NCBI GenBank assembly: GCA_020725765.1
Contig: DYEI01000039.1
Coordinates: 1 to 34,670, forward strand
Direction: 5' to 3'
DNA length: 34,670 nucleotides
DNA from: Anaerolinea sp.
GTDB lineage: Bacteria; Chloroflexota; Anaerolineae; SpSt-313
Below, piece by piece: positions 23,091-29,617 of this stretch. Numbering within the stretch: the first letter of the stretch is position 1; each line of letters starts with the position of its first letter. Below the pieces are notes generated by a model. The model did no database searches, was not told where the DNA came from, and saw nothing but the letters and a program-made list of their open reading frames with translations. A program made the position numbers and the translations under genes.

Positions 23091-23106
23091 TGCCTCAGCG
23101 CTCCTG
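23091..23106. repeat. Partial att-like sequence inside the element
   Basis: TGCCTCAGCGCTCCTG matches the first 16 bases of the 78-bp att repeat at 15 of 16 positions and is in the same orientation. It overlaps the stop of the 68-residue gene. Whether it is a relic of an older att site or chance cannot be decided from one copy. Confidence 0.4.
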
Positions 23107-23301
23107 CCGTCCTGGGAGGGGTCCGACCAGTAGCAACGCTCCGGCCCGGATCACCTCGGCGGGCTCACGCCCGTACTTCTCTCGGAAGCGTGCCCTTGCC
23201 TGGGCGGGTGGTGTGTCCGGATCGAACGCCAGCCACCAGCCGTACACTCGACGTAGCGGCTCGTTCAGCGCCAAAGTCCGCACGCTAGCTTTCGCCGTCA
23301 T
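23095..23301 (-). CDS. Small hypothetical protein near the integrase
   Basis: A 68-residue protein in ATGA overlap with the preceding gene. It has a conserved-looking core, WWLAFDPDTPPAQARARFREKYG, then PAEVIRAGALLLVGPLP. The pattern (Trp pair, Pro pair, FREKYG, then a hydrophobic strand ending GP) suggests a small compact fold. I do not know the family. It is probably co-expressed with the 128-residue protein. Confidence 0.65.
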   Translation of the reverse strand: MTAKASVRTLALNEPLRRVYGWWLAFDPDTPPAQARARFREKYGREPAEVIRAGALLLVGPLPGRQER

Positions 23302-23684
23302 TGCCGCTCGTCTCCAGGCACCAGTAGCCCCGTGCCACAGTCCTCGCCCACCTCCAGCGCCTCATCGAGGCTCAAGGGCCTCGCCAGGCCACACGCCCGC
23401 CCGAGCATTTCGAAGCTTCCGCCGACGTCCAGGTCCTCGGGCTGCACCTGGACCAGCTTCCGGGTGGTGGGCTCGCCCTGCCAGCGGGACCATGCCTCCA
23501 CGTAGACTACCAGCCTGTCGGCGCAGCGGTACAGCGTCTCGTCTACGCCCCGTGTGCCCCGCTCGTCGGTGTAGTAGCGACGGCTCCCGACCTCCTCGGC
23601 CTCGAACGTGACGGGGCGCAGGTTGTCCTGCTGGCGCCCGTCATAGACGACCGACGTTCCGATGTAGAGCGTGGTGGTTTTCAT
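23298..23684 (-). CDS. Hypothetical protein near the integrase
   Basis: A 128-residue protein starting at ATG with GGGAGG seven bases upstream. It is beta-rich at first (KTTTLYIGTSVVYDGR, then PVTFEAEEVGSRRYYTDERG), with a central Cys/Tyr segment (TLYRCADRLVVYVEAWSRW) and an acidic helical C-terminus. It lies 59 bp after the integrase stop. Longer versions of the frame would run into the integrase gene and are rejected. No family recognised. Confidence 0.65.
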   Translation of the reverse strand: MKTTTLYIGTSVVYDGRQQDNLRPVTFEAEEVGSRRYYTDERGTRGVDETLYRCADRLVVYVEAWSRWQGEPTTRKLVQVQPEDLDVGGSFEMLGRACGLARPLSLDEALEVGEDCGTGLLVPGDERQ

Positions 23685-23743
23685 CTCTGTGCCTCCCATG
23701 AGATGTATGCCAGCGGACCGGCGTCCGGCCGGCCCGGGGTCGC

Positions 23744-24676
23744 CTATAGGAGATTGTCCACGGGGCTGCCCCTCGCATGGGCAGCCCTCAAGTCCTCTTC
23801 CGTCTGGCGCAGGTAGCGCCGAATGACGCTCAAGTCCGCATGCCCCAGAAGCCGCTGCAGGCTTACCAGGTCCACGCCTGCGCGCAACGCTCCGATTGCA
23901 AAGGCGCGTCTGAAGGCGTGCAGCGCCGGCGCTTTCACACCGGCTAGGCGCGCCCGCTTCTGGGCGATGGCCCGTAGGCCGTTGTACGCCAGCCGTCTGC
24001 CCTCGGCGGTCACCCACAGGGGCGCCTCGCCGACGGGATTGCACCGGTGGCGCAGGTAGGCGAGCAGCGCTTTCCTCGCCCGGGCGCCGAGGAACGTCAC
24101 GCGGCTCTTGCCCCCCTTGCCGTGGCGGATGCGGAGCGCACCGGTCACCAGGTCCACGTCGCTCAAGTTCAGGGAGAGAAACTCGCTCGCCCGGGCGCCA
24201 CAGTCCAAGAGGCAGAGCAAGACGGCCCGGTCGCGGTCGCCGAGGAAGGTGCGGGGCTCGCAGGTGGCGAGCATGGCCCGCAGGCAGTCCAGGGAGATGG
24301 GAGGCAGCGGCTCCTGTGAGAGCTTGGGCGCCTGCACGCGGCTCATGGGATTGCGCCAGTCGTGGGGTTCGTACTCGCGTTCATACCAGCGGAAGAAGGT
24401 CTTCAGCACGCGGAAGGCGATGTGCTGGCCGCCTGCGTTGCGCGTCCTGCCAAGGTGCAGCAGGTAGCGACGCAGCAGGTCGGGCGTCACGGCCAGGGTG
24501 GTTGTGACGTCCTGCTCTTCAGCCCAGACGCGGAAGTAGCGGAGCTCGCGCCCATAGCGCTCGACGGTGCTGGGGGAGAGACGGCGCGCCTCGCAATCGA
24601 TGAGGAACGCGCGCACGTCTTGGAGGATGGGAGTTTGTGGGAGAATCGAAAGCCCTTGCGCTGCTGCAGTGTTCAT
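23744..24676 (-). CDS. Tyrosine recombinase / integrase
   Basis: A 310-residue site-specific recombinase. The N-terminal SAM-like core-binding domain spans about 15-115. The catalytic domain carries Arg162 (CGARASEFLSL), a basic beta-turn HGKGGKSR (185-192) with the catalytic Lys, H253-x-x-R256 (LHAFRRAF), His279 (LLGHADL) and the Tyr288 nucleophile (RRYLRQT). All catalytic residues are present, so it is probably active. It adjoins the 3' end of tRNA-Arg, its presumed target. The start is the second in-frame ATG, because the first would place a perfect hairpin inside the coding region. No excisionase is recognisable; the ribbon-helix-helix or HTH protein could fill that role. Confidence 0.93.
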   Translation of the reverse strand: MNTAAAQGLSILPQTPILQDVRAFLIDCEARRLSPSTVERYGRELRYFRVWAEEQDVTTTLAVTPDLLRRYLLHLGRTRNAGGQHIAFRVLKTFFRWYEREYEPHDWRNPMSRVQAPKLSQEPLPPISLDCLRAMLATCEPRTFLGDRDRAVLLCLLDCGARASEFLSLNLSDVDLVTGALRIRHGKGGKSRVTFLGARARKALLAYLRHRCNPVGEAPLWVTAEGRRLAYNGLRAIAQKRARLAGVKAPALHAFRRAFAIGALRAGVDLVSLQRLLGHADLSVIRRYLRQTEEDLRAAHARGSPVDNLL

Positions 24677-24684
24677 AGTGCGAA

Positions 24685-24720
24685 GTTCCCCCTGCCACCA
24701 CAAGCGGTAGTAGGGGGAAC
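24685..24720. promoter_or_regulatory. Dyad upstream of the integrase
   Basis: GTTCCCCCT/AGGGGGAAC arms of 9 bp enclose 18 bp, between the att site and the integrase start. The right place for an operator or recombinase arm site; as mRNA it includes the GGGGGA that may serve as ribosome site. Confidence 0.5.
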
Positions 24721-24740
24721 CTCGCCATACCACTACATCT

Positions 24741-24818
24741 TGCCTCAGCGCCCCTGGAGGGACTCGAACCCCCGACGACAGGGCTTAGGACGCCCTCGCT
24801 CTGTCCGCTGAGCTACAG
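24741..24818. repeat. attR: 78-bp direct repeat
   Basis: Perfect copy of 16553-16630. It covers all but the first four bases of tRNA-Arg(CCU) plus eight bases 3' of it. Such a long identity block means the element carries almost a whole tRNA to restore its target. Confidence 0.93.
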
Positions 24819-24822
24819 GGGC
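24749..24822 (-). tRNA. tRNA-Arg (anticodon CCU)
   Basis: A 74-nt cloverleaf: acceptor GCCCCTG/CAGGGGC with discriminator G, D-arm GCTC/GAGC, anticodon stem AGGGC/GCCCT with loop GTCCTAA (anticodon CCT), T-arm GGGGG/CCCTC with loop TTCGAGT. CCA is not encoded. It is the intact, element-restored copy at the right junction. Confidence 0.95.
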
Positions 24823-24838
24823 GATCGGACGCCACATA

Positions 24839-24867
24839 ATGATACCACAGGCGCCCCCTCCCGCCAA
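24839..24867 (-). promoter_or_regulatory. tRNA-Arg promoter
   Basis: On the leftward strand TTGGCG, a 17-bp spacer and TATCAT with the extended form TGTGGTATCAT. It lies 16 bp before the mature tRNA 5' end and outside the element, so the tRNA keeps its chromosomal promoter after integration. Confidence 0.65.
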
Positions 24868-24886
24868 ATCCGCCAGGCTCCGAAAC

Positions 24887-24916
24887 TTGACACCGCCTCG
24901 CCCGACACGGTATAAT
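24887..24916 (+). promoter_or_regulatory. rpmH promoter
   Basis: Perfect TTGACA and perfect TATAAT with an 18-bp spacer. Start expected near 24923, giving about a 90-nt leader before rpmH. It is back to back with the tRNA-Arg promoter. Confidence 0.8.
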
Positions 24917-25011
24917 ACCATGCTTGACAGGCCGCCCGCAGGCACGATCGTCGGGGGCGCCTGGCGCCATAGACGCTGAACACAGGACCCTTTACGTATA
25001 GGAGTTAGTTG

Positions 25012-25149
25012 ATGCCCAAGCGAACCTGGCAGCCCAAGGTACGCCGTCGACAGCGTGTGCATGGCTTCAGAGCCCGCATGAGCACGACCGGCGGGCGCAG
25101 AGTACTGAAGGCGAGGCGGCTGAAAGGCCGAAAGCGCCTGACCGTCTAG
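25012..25149 (+). CDS. rpmH: 50S ribosomal protein L34
   Basis: A 45-residue, highly basic protein that matches L34 throughout: it begins [18 protein letters not shown], then [22 protein letters not shown] and a short KRLTV end. The RVHGF and [12 protein letters not shown] segments are diagnostic. The ATG has AGGAG seven bases upstream. It is first in the conserved rpmH-rnpA-yidD-yidC-jag cluster and is driven by the strong promoter at 24887. dnaA, often next to rpmH in other bacteria, is not here; the upstream neighbour is tRNA-Arg on the other strand. Confidence 0.96.
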   Translation: MPKRTWQPKVRRRQRVHGFRARMSTTGGRRVLKARRLKGRKRLTV

Positions 25150-25275
25150 CATGTGGTGCAGCGCCAGGGGCACCGCGACCCCTTTCGCTGGCACGCCCCG
25201 CCGGGAGGCGCCCGTGCAACAGGCGTGCCCGGCATGGAGTGGTCGCAGCAGCCTGGCGGTCCCGGTGACATCGGG

Positions 25276-25632
25276 ATGAAGAGACAGCATCGCCTGCTGC
25301 GCAGCGCGGACTTTGCCCGTGTGCGCAGGCAGGGTCGCTCCTGGGCTCACCCGTTGATGGTCCTCTGGGCGGACCGCAACGAGTTGCCGGTGACGCGTTT
25401 CGGCTTTGTGGTCAGCCGCCGCATCGGCAAGGCGGTGGTGCGAAACAGGGTCAAGAGGCGCCTGCGGGAGGCCGCTCGCCGTCACCTCCACGAGGTGCCG
25501 CCCGGGTGGGACCTGGTTATCTTGGCCCGGGCGCCGATTGTGCAGGCGCGCTTTGCCGAGATCGAGAACGCTCTGACGCAGCTTCTCGCCCGTGCCCGAT
25601 CATGGATGGCAGAGCGCATGGCGGCAGCCTAG
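25276..25632 (+). CDS. rnpA: Ribonuclease P protein component
   Basis: A 118-residue basic protein beginning KRQHRLLRSADFARVRRQGR, the standard RnpA opening. It contains the FGFVVSRRIGKAVVRNRVKRRLRE segment, which includes the RNR motif that binds the RNase P RNA. It assists 5' processing of tRNAs. The frame is open upstream to 25153, but that part has no similarity, and the length from this ATG is typical. The ribosome site is weak. It lies 126 bp after rpmH, an unusually large spacing for this pair; I see no gene in that gap. Confidence 0.93.
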   Translation: MKRQHRLLRSADFARVRRQGRSWAHPLMVLWADRNELPVTRFGFVVSRRIGKAVVRNRVKRRLREAARRHLHEVPPGWDLVILARAPIVQARFAEIENALTQLLARARSWMAERMAAA

Positions 25633-25678
25633 CCGGCGTCGGAGAGCGCCACAAGCAGCGGGGTGGCCTGTCGGCGAT

Positions 25679-25689
25679 TGTGGTATGAT
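25679..25689 (+). promoter_or_regulatory. Possible extended -10 promoter for yidD
   Basis: TGTGGTATGAT just upstream of yidD. No -35 match at 17 bp. The implied leader is very short (under 15 nt) but still includes GAGGT. Confidence 0.35.
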
Positions 25690-25703
25690 GCTGAGGTAGC
25701 GCT

Positions 25704-25913
25704 TTGAAGCGAGTGTTGCTCTGGGCCATTCGGGCTTACCAGCATACCCTGTCCAAGGCTCTGCCTCCGGCCTGTCGGTTCCAGCCGACCTGCTCGGAGT
25801 ACGCCTGGCAGGCGATCGACCGCTACGGGGCCTGGAAGGGAAGCCTGTATGCCGTTCGACGGCTGCTGCGGTGCCATCCGCTTAACCCGGGCGGGTACGA
25901 TCCCGTGCCATAG
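25704..25913 (+). CDS. yidD: Membrane protein insertion efficiency factor YidD
   Basis: A 69-residue protein with the family signature CRFQPTCSEYAWQAIDRYG and the end RLLRCHPLNPGGYDPVP. It has the usual three conserved cysteines and an amphipathic N-terminal helix. YidD acts at the inner face of the membrane to aid YidC-dependent insertion. The start is TTG with GAGGT seven bases upstream. It sits between rnpA and a lipoprotein gene that precedes yidC. Confidence 0.93.
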   Translation: MKRVLLWAIRAYQHTLSKALPPACRFQPTCSEYAWQAIDRYGAWKGSLYAVRRLLRCHPLNPGGYDPVP

Positions 25914-25972
25914 GGAGCAGGGGCACCGGTCCCTTTGGTAACAGCTCTTATTCGTTGGGAGGAGATCAGGGG

Positions 25973-27079
25973 TTGCTCAAGAAAGCGTGGAAGGGCGGCA
26001 TAGCCCTTCTTCTTTTGCTTCTGGCCGTCGTCCTTGCCGGGTGCGCGGGGCCGATGGCCGGAGACCCGGGCTGGATGTCGATCGCGTCCGACGGGCAGCG
26101 AGTGTACATGGGCCAGCCCGGCGGCAAGTTCATAGCCGTAGACACCAACGGCCAGAAGGTCTGGGAGTTTCCCGGCGGCAAGGAGCACGTGGGTGGATTC
26201 TATGCGGCTCCGGTTTTCGTCGGCGACCGGGTGATCTTTGCGGCCTCCGATAGCAGCGACCCAAGCGGCCGCCGGGCCCGGGTCTACAGTGTGACCGCGG
26301 CCACGGGGGGCGAGCCCAGGGTCCTCAAGGAGACGCAGGGCATCATCGTGGGGACGCCGCTCCTGCACGACGGCACCCTCTACGTCACCTCTGCCGACAA
26401 GCACGTCTACGCGCTCGATCCCGTCACAGGCGAGGAGCGCTGGCCAGCCTTTGTGGCGGACGGACCCATCTGGGGAAGCGTGGTTGCCGAGGGCGACCGG
26501 CTCTTCTTTGGCACGATGGCCCACTCGGTGTACGCCATCAGTGCCAGGGATGGGCAGCAGCTCTGGCGAGTGTCGGTGAATGGCGCTGTGCCAGGGACGC
26601 CGGCCGTCGGCGGCGGCCGTGTCTTCGTCGGCGATGTGGACAGCAAGCTCTACGCCCTTGATGCCGCGACCGGCGCCGAGGTCTGGCGCTTCGCCGGGGC
26701 AAAGAACTGGATCTGGGGACAGCCCGTGCTGGTCGGTGACCTGCTGTACGTGCCCTCGCTGGACGGCAACGTCTACGTGCTCGACGCGGCGACCGGCGCA
26801 GAGCACGAGGAGTGGCGCATCAAGACGGCGGGCAGCGTCCGAGCGACACCAACGCTGGTCGGCGACACGCTCTACGTCGCGTCCGAGGACCAGTCGCTGT
26901 ACGCTGTGAACGTCACCACCCACAGGCTGGCCTGGGCGCCCTACAAGGCCAAAGGCCAGTTGCTGACCCCGCCGGCAGTGGTCAGCGACACGGTGTACGT
27001 GGTGGCCGCGAACGGGAACGCGTTCGCGGTCGATGCCCGGACCGGTAACGGGCGTCAGCTCTATCCAGAGCCAAAATGA
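25973..27079 (+). CDS. PQQ-like beta-propeller lipoprotein
   Basis: A 368-residue surface lipoprotein. The signal peptide LLKKAWKGGIALLLLLLAVVL ends in lipobox LAGC with Cys24. The rest consists of repeated blades of the PQQ/BamB type: strand patterns such as GTLYVTSADKHVYALDPVTG and SKLYALDAATGAEVW recur about every 40 residues, seven or so in total. BamB is a scaffold of outer-membrane protein assembly in Gram-negative bacteria. Whether this one has an assembly role or binds ligands is unknown. Its placement immediately before yidC suggests a part in membrane or secreted protein biogenesis. Start is TTG with GGAGGAG eight bases upstream. Confidence 0.87.
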   Translation: MLKKAWKGGIALLLLLLAVVLAGCAGPMAGDPGWMSIASDGQRVYMGQPGGKFIAVDTNGQKVWEFPGGKEHVGGFYAAPVFVGDRVIFAASDSSDPSGRRARVYSVTAATGGEPRVLKETQGIIVGTPLLHDGTLYVTSADKHVYALDPVTGEERWPAFVADGPIWGSVVAEGDRLFFGTMAHSVYAISARDGQQLWRVSVNGAVPGTPAVGGGRVFVGDVDSKLYALDAATGAEVWRFAGAKNWIWGQPVLVGDLLYVPSLDGNVYVLDAATGAEHEEWRIKTAGSVRATPTLVGDTLYVASEDQSLYAVNVTTHRLAWAPYKAKGQLLTPPAVVSDTVYVVAANGNAFAVDARTGNGRQLYPEPK

Positions 27080-27096
27080 CCTAAGAGGAGTACCGG

Positions 27097-27927
27097 GTGG
27101 GAGAGATTTTCAACCTGTTGCTGCTCAGGCCCGTTCTCAACGTATTGTTGTTCCTGTACTCGGTGCTGGGGCACAACTATGCGCTGGCGATTGTGGTCCT
27201 GACAGTGCTGCTGCGGCTGATCACGCAGCCCTTCATGAGCTCGCAGCTCAAGACGTCCAGGAAGATGGCTGATCTGCAGCCGCAGCTCAAAGAGATCGAG
27301 AAGAAGTACAGTGGCGACAAGGAGCGGATTGCCCAGGAGCAGATGAAGCTCTACCGGGAGCACGGCATCAACCCCATGGGTGGATGTCTGCCGATGCTGC
27401 TGCAGTTCCCGATCTGGATCGCGCTGTACCAGGCGATCATCCAGACGCTGGGGCACACCCCGATGAACCTGCTCTCACTCTCCAAGCACATCTACTCGGG
27501 CGGTGTATTCCAGCGGCTCGGGCTGCCGCTCCTGATCCCGCTTTCGAGTAGCTTCCTGGGCATCGACCTGGGGCTGCCCGGCGGCATCATCATCGCCGCG
27601 CTCGTGGGTCTGAGCATGTGGGTTCAGCAGAAAATGATGACGCCACCTACGGAGGGTGCGAGCGACTCCCCGCAGGCGGCATTCGGCCAGTCCATGAGCC
27701 TGTTCATGCCCGTGATGTTTGCCATGTTCACGGTGAACCTGCCGGCGGGGCTGGGCGTCTACTTCATCGTCTCTAACCTCATCGGTATCGTCATGCAGGG
27801 CTTTACGACCGGCTGGGGAGGGTTGACCAGCCTCCTCCCTCAGCGCCCGAGTCTTGCTGCGCCAGCGCAGCCGGCAGCCGCTCAGGAGAAGAGGACGAAA
27901 AGTGGACGCAGCAAGAAGAAGCGTTGA
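27097..27927 (+). CDS. yidC: Membrane protein insertase YidC/Oxa1
   Basis: A 276-residue insertase of the short Gram-positive-like type without the large periplasmic domain. It has five membrane segments. The conserved Arg40 (VLLRLITQPF) in the first core segment forms the positively charged groove. The cytoplasmic hairpin (QLKTSRKMADLQPQLKEIEK) is followed by the GGCLPMLLQFPIWIALYQ segment, and the tail is basic (KRTKSGRSKKKR). It inserts small membrane proteins alone and larger ones with SecYEG. Start is GTG with AAGAGGAG upstream. The jag start lies inside its 3' end. Confidence 0.95.
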   Translation: MGEIFNLLLLRPVLNVLLFLYSVLGHNYALAIVVLTVLLRLITQPFMSSQLKTSRKMADLQPQLKEIEKKYSGDKERIAQEQMKLYREHGINPMGGCLPMLLQFPIWIALYQAIIQTLGHTPMNLLSLSKHIYSGGVFQRLGLPLLIPLSSSFLGIDLGLPGGIIIAALVGLSMWVQQKMMTPPTEGASDSPQAAFGQSMSLFMPVMFAMFTVNLPAGLGVYFIVSNLIGIVMQGFTTGWGGLTSLLPQRPSLAAPAQPAAAQEKRTKSGRSKKKR

Positions 27928-28639
27928 AGGCCGTGGCAAGACGGTCGACGATGCCATACTCGATGCATTGACCAAACTGGGAGCCAGCCGCGAAGCGGTA
28001 GACATTGAGGTGCTGACCGAGGGCTCGCGGGGCGTGTGGGGGATCGGCGCCGAGGATGCCCGTGTGAGGGCCGTCCTCAAGGCCAGCCCCCGCCCCGCTG
28101 CCCCGCCGAGGCAGGCCCGCGTCGCAGTCGCCGAGCCGGAGATTCCCCCCGGAGCAAGCGAGGCTGAGATCGCCCGCCGCGTGGTCGCCACGCTGGTGAG
28201 CAAGATGGGCCTGCACGCCGATGTAGTCATCGCCGAGCCGCCCGAGAGCACCGCCTCGTCGGAAGAAACACAGGGCGAGCCCCCCATCGTGGTCGACATC
28301 CGTGGGGACGACCTCGGCATCCTGATCGGCCGGCGCGGCGAGACGCTCCGGGACCTGCAGTTCATCGCCCGCCTGATCGTCAGCCGCAAGGTCGGTCACT
28401 GGCCCAACCTGGTGGTTGACGTGCAGGCCTATCGGCAGCACCGTGAGCAGGCGCTGACGCAGCTCGCCCGGCGCATGGCCGACAAGGTCCGGCTCACGCG
28501 ACAGCCCGTATCGCTTGAGCCGATGCCGCCGAACGAGCGGCGCATTGTGCACCTCGCCTTGCGCGACGACCCTTACGTCATGACCCAGAGCACCGGCGAG
28601 GGAGAAGCGCGCAAGGTCGTGATCTACCCCCGCACCTGA
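27902..28639 (+). CDS. jag: Jag/KhpB-like RNA-binding protein
   Basis: A 245-residue RNA-binding protein: an N-terminal Jag domain (1-58, KTVDDAILDALTKLGASREAV...GVWGIGA), a variable linker, a KH domain with GRRG loop (143-146) and a C-terminal R3H domain with R213-x3-H217 (NERRIVHLAL). KhpB/EloR proteins bind RNA and influence cell elongation in Firmicutes. The gene follows yidC in very many bacteria. Start is GTG inside the last codons of yidC (26-bp overlap), with AGAGGA upstream, implying coupling. Confidence 0.93.
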   Translation: MDAARRSVEGRGKTVDDAILDALTKLGASREAVDIEVLTEGSRGVWGIGAEDARVRAVLKASPRPAAPPRQARVAVAEPEIPPGASEAEIARRVVATLVSKMGLHADVVIAEPPESTASSEETQGEPPIVVDIRGDDLGILIGRRGETLRDLQFIARLIVSRKVGHWPNLVVDVQAYRQHREQALTQLARRMADKVRLTRQPVSLEPMPPNERRIVHLALRDDPYVMTQSTGEGEARKVVIYPRT

Positions 28640-28744
28640 GCCCGGCACCGGGACCGCGAGGCCCGGCAGTGCCGGGGCCAGGCGAGGGCCACCCATGGCG
28701 AAACTGCGCGCGAGAGGGCCACGATCGGCCCGAGCAGGGAAACG

Positions 28745-29617
28745 GTGAAGGTACCCGACTATCTGGTAGTAGGGCACGTCACGTGCGACCTGGTGCCCGG
28801 GGGCTTCCGGGTCGGTGGGACGGCCACCTATGCGGCGATGACCGCCCGCGCCCTGGGCTACAGGGTGGCGGTCCTGACAAGCGCCGGCGACGATCTGCCC
28901 CTCGACACCACTTTTGCCGGCATTGACCTGCACGTCGTCCCTGCAGCCCGCAGCACGACCTTCGAGAACGTCTACCGCGACGGCTATCGCATCCAGTTCA
29001 TCCGTGCCACCGCAGCCAGGCTGAGTGCCCGCGACCTGCCCGAGGCCTGGCGCCGGGCGCGGATCGTACACCTCGGCCCGCTCGACCAGGAGGTTGACCC
29101 TGGTCTTGTGGATGCCTTCCCGGCGGCCACCTTCATCGGGGTAACCCCGCAGGGCTGGCTGCGGTGCTGGGATCGGGAGGGCCGGGTCAGTGCGCGGCCC
29201 TGGGAAGAGGCGCAGCACATCCTGCGCCGCGCCGATGCCATGGTGCTGAGTCGCGAAGATGTCGGCAACAATGAGGAGGAGCTCCGGCGCTACCTTTCGC
29301 TCGCTCGCCTCGCGGCCGTGACCCAGAGCTGGCAGGGCGCTATCCTGTATCATCAGGGGCGGAGCATCGTCTTCCCGGCCTACAACGTGCCAGAGGTGGA
29401 CCCGACAGGGGCCGGAGACGTCTTTGCAGCGGCGTTCTTCATCTACCTGGCCGAGACGGGCAACCCCGAGGAGGCGGCCCGTTTCGCCAACGCCGCAGCA
29501 TCTTTTGCCGTAGAGGGCGAAGGCTACAGCACCGTCGCCTCGCGGGCCGCTGTAGAGGAGCGGCTCCGCAGCGGCGTGTTGCGTGGCGGGCAAGATACCG
29601 AGGGCACCCATGGGTGA
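28745..29617 (+). CDS. PfkB-family carbohydrate/nucleoside kinase
   Basis: A 290-residue kinase with the PfkB fold. The N-terminal GG motif lies in GFRVGGTATYAAMTARALG (20-38), and the C-terminal signature DPTGAGDVFAAAF (219-231) contains the catalytic Asp in GAGD. It transfers ATP phosphate to a sugar or nucleoside hydroxyl; the substrate is not evident. The active-site layout is intact. Start is GTG with AGGGAAA upstream. It is located between jag and parA, and its stop overlaps the parA start by 8 bp, so it is in the chromosome-segregation operon. Confidence 0.87.
   Translation: MKVPDYLVVGHVTCDLVPGGFRVGGTATYAAMTARALGYRVAVLTSAGDDLPLDTTFAGIDLHVVPAARSTTFENVYRDGYRIQFIRATAARLSARDLPEAWRRARIVHLGPLDQEVDPGLVDAFPAATFIGVTPQGWLRCWDREGRVSARPWEEAQHILRRADAMVLSREDVGNNEEELRRYLSLARLAAVTQSWQGAILYHQGRSIVFPAYNVPEVDPTGAGDVFAAAFFIYLAETGNPEEAARFANAAASFAVEGEGYSTVASRAAVEERLRSGVLRGGQDTEGTHG

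Larger units (their letters stand above)
16553..24818. mobile_element. tRNA-Arg-integrated, capsid-encoding satellite-like element
   Basis: Perfect 78-bp direct repeats (16553-16630 and 24741-24818) delimit it. The right repeat is part of an intact tRNA-Arg(CCU), and the left one lacks the first four bases of that tRNA. A tyrosine integrase gene abuts the tRNA 3' end, the standard layout for tRNA-targeting elements. All protein genes point left and many overlap. Cargo: integrase, small unknowns, HTH and ribbon-helix-helix proteins, a replication-type ATPase with iteron-like repeats, a PD-(D/E)xK-like nuclease and a prohead protease-major capsid fusion. No portal, large terminase, tail or lysis gene is visible. 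Best reading: an integrative phage satellite or minimal virus-derived element. Alternative: a prophage that lost its late region cleanly. Confidence 0.85.

Noticed and set aside
16553-24818. A degraded ordinary prophage
   Set aside because: Not excluded, but the frames look intact, genes overlap tightly, the att repeats are perfect and the integrase is complete, so decay is not the simplest reading.
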